Positions 63,892 through 64,000 of a stretch of 64,000 nt of DNA are shown here, in pieces. The notes below the pieces were generated by a model. That model had not been told where the DNA came from. It made no database searches and saw only the letters and a list, made by a program, of their open reading frames with translations. The stretch is from Sinotaia quadrata (Eukaryota; Mollusca; Gastropoda; Architaenioglossa; Viviparidae): assembly GCA_028829895.1 (NCBI GenBank), contig CM054177.1, positions 73,689,663-73,753,662 of the forward strand, read 5' to 3'. How positions within the stretch are numbered: the first letter of the stretch is position 1; the number at the start of each line of letters is the position of its first letter. The position numbers and the translations under genes were made by a program.

Positions 63892-63989
<98 letters not shown>

Positions 63990-63990
63990 G
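63892..63990. repeat. (CT)n-(CA)n microsatellite at the window edge
   Basis: About 42 CT units followed by ACACACAC and GCGCGCACA. Read from minus this is a long polypurine (AG)n tract. Confidence 0.98.
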
Positions 63991-64000
63991 CGCGCACATA

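Overview
This window looks like intergenic or intronic DNA from a large animal genome, most likely a mollusc or another lophotrochozoan. It is AT-rich, has no operon-like packing and no long reading frame that survives scrutiny. It carries many GATA, GT, CT and GAT microsatellites, minisatellites of many unrelated unit lengths, and decayed mobile elements. The long low-complexity reading frames (Ile-Tyr-Leu-Ser or His-Thr runs) are translated GATA and GT repeats, not genes. The phylum is an inference from genome texture; no marker gene confirms it.

Dispersed repeats. By comparing the sequence with itself I found four multi-copy families. Family A (about 0.2-0.7 kb, possibly a solo LTR) lies at 796-1502 (-), 1627-1817 (+), 17955-18156 (-) and 22000-22695 (+). 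Family B (about 270 bp) lies at 9795-10067 (+), 24505-24770 (+), 40273-40510 (+) and 58763-59042 (-). Family C lies at 11114-11400 (+), 16218-16512 (+), 36305-37362 (-) and 58490-58610 (-). Family D is a 90-100 bp flank attached to GATA microsatellites at 12660 and 16919. A further element with 44-bp terminal inverted repeats may span 56213-57180, and a frameshifted 3' end of a non-LTR retrotransposon lies at 49093-49589.

Tandem arrays. More than twenty minisatellites occur, with units of about 20 to 93 bp. The clearest are ten 29-bp units at 17272-17561, ten roughly 40-bp units at 24920-25330, about sixteen 40-bp units at 28385-29020, thirteen 54/60-bp units at 36556-37311 and six 44-bp units at 53141-53404. 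The 36.6 kb array grew from a segment that is single copy in the other family C elements. A perfectly duplicated 130-bp block separates GATA tracts at 12.2-12.55 kb.

Possible genes. Protein-coding content is scant. Three minus-strand open segments have an acceptor-like AG and a protein-like composition: 63635-63832 (66 codons, acidic C-terminus), 18229-18493 (pattern like the end of a zona pellucida domain) and 8942-9221 (helical pattern loosely like a death-effector domain). A weak gag zinc-knuckle remnant lies near 13.25-13.53 kb. None could be tied to a complete gene, so all are offered as exons or pseudogene fragments with limited confidence. The rest of the window is AT-rich sequence in which I see nothing more to name. 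I found no rRNA, tRNA or CRISPR array by eye.
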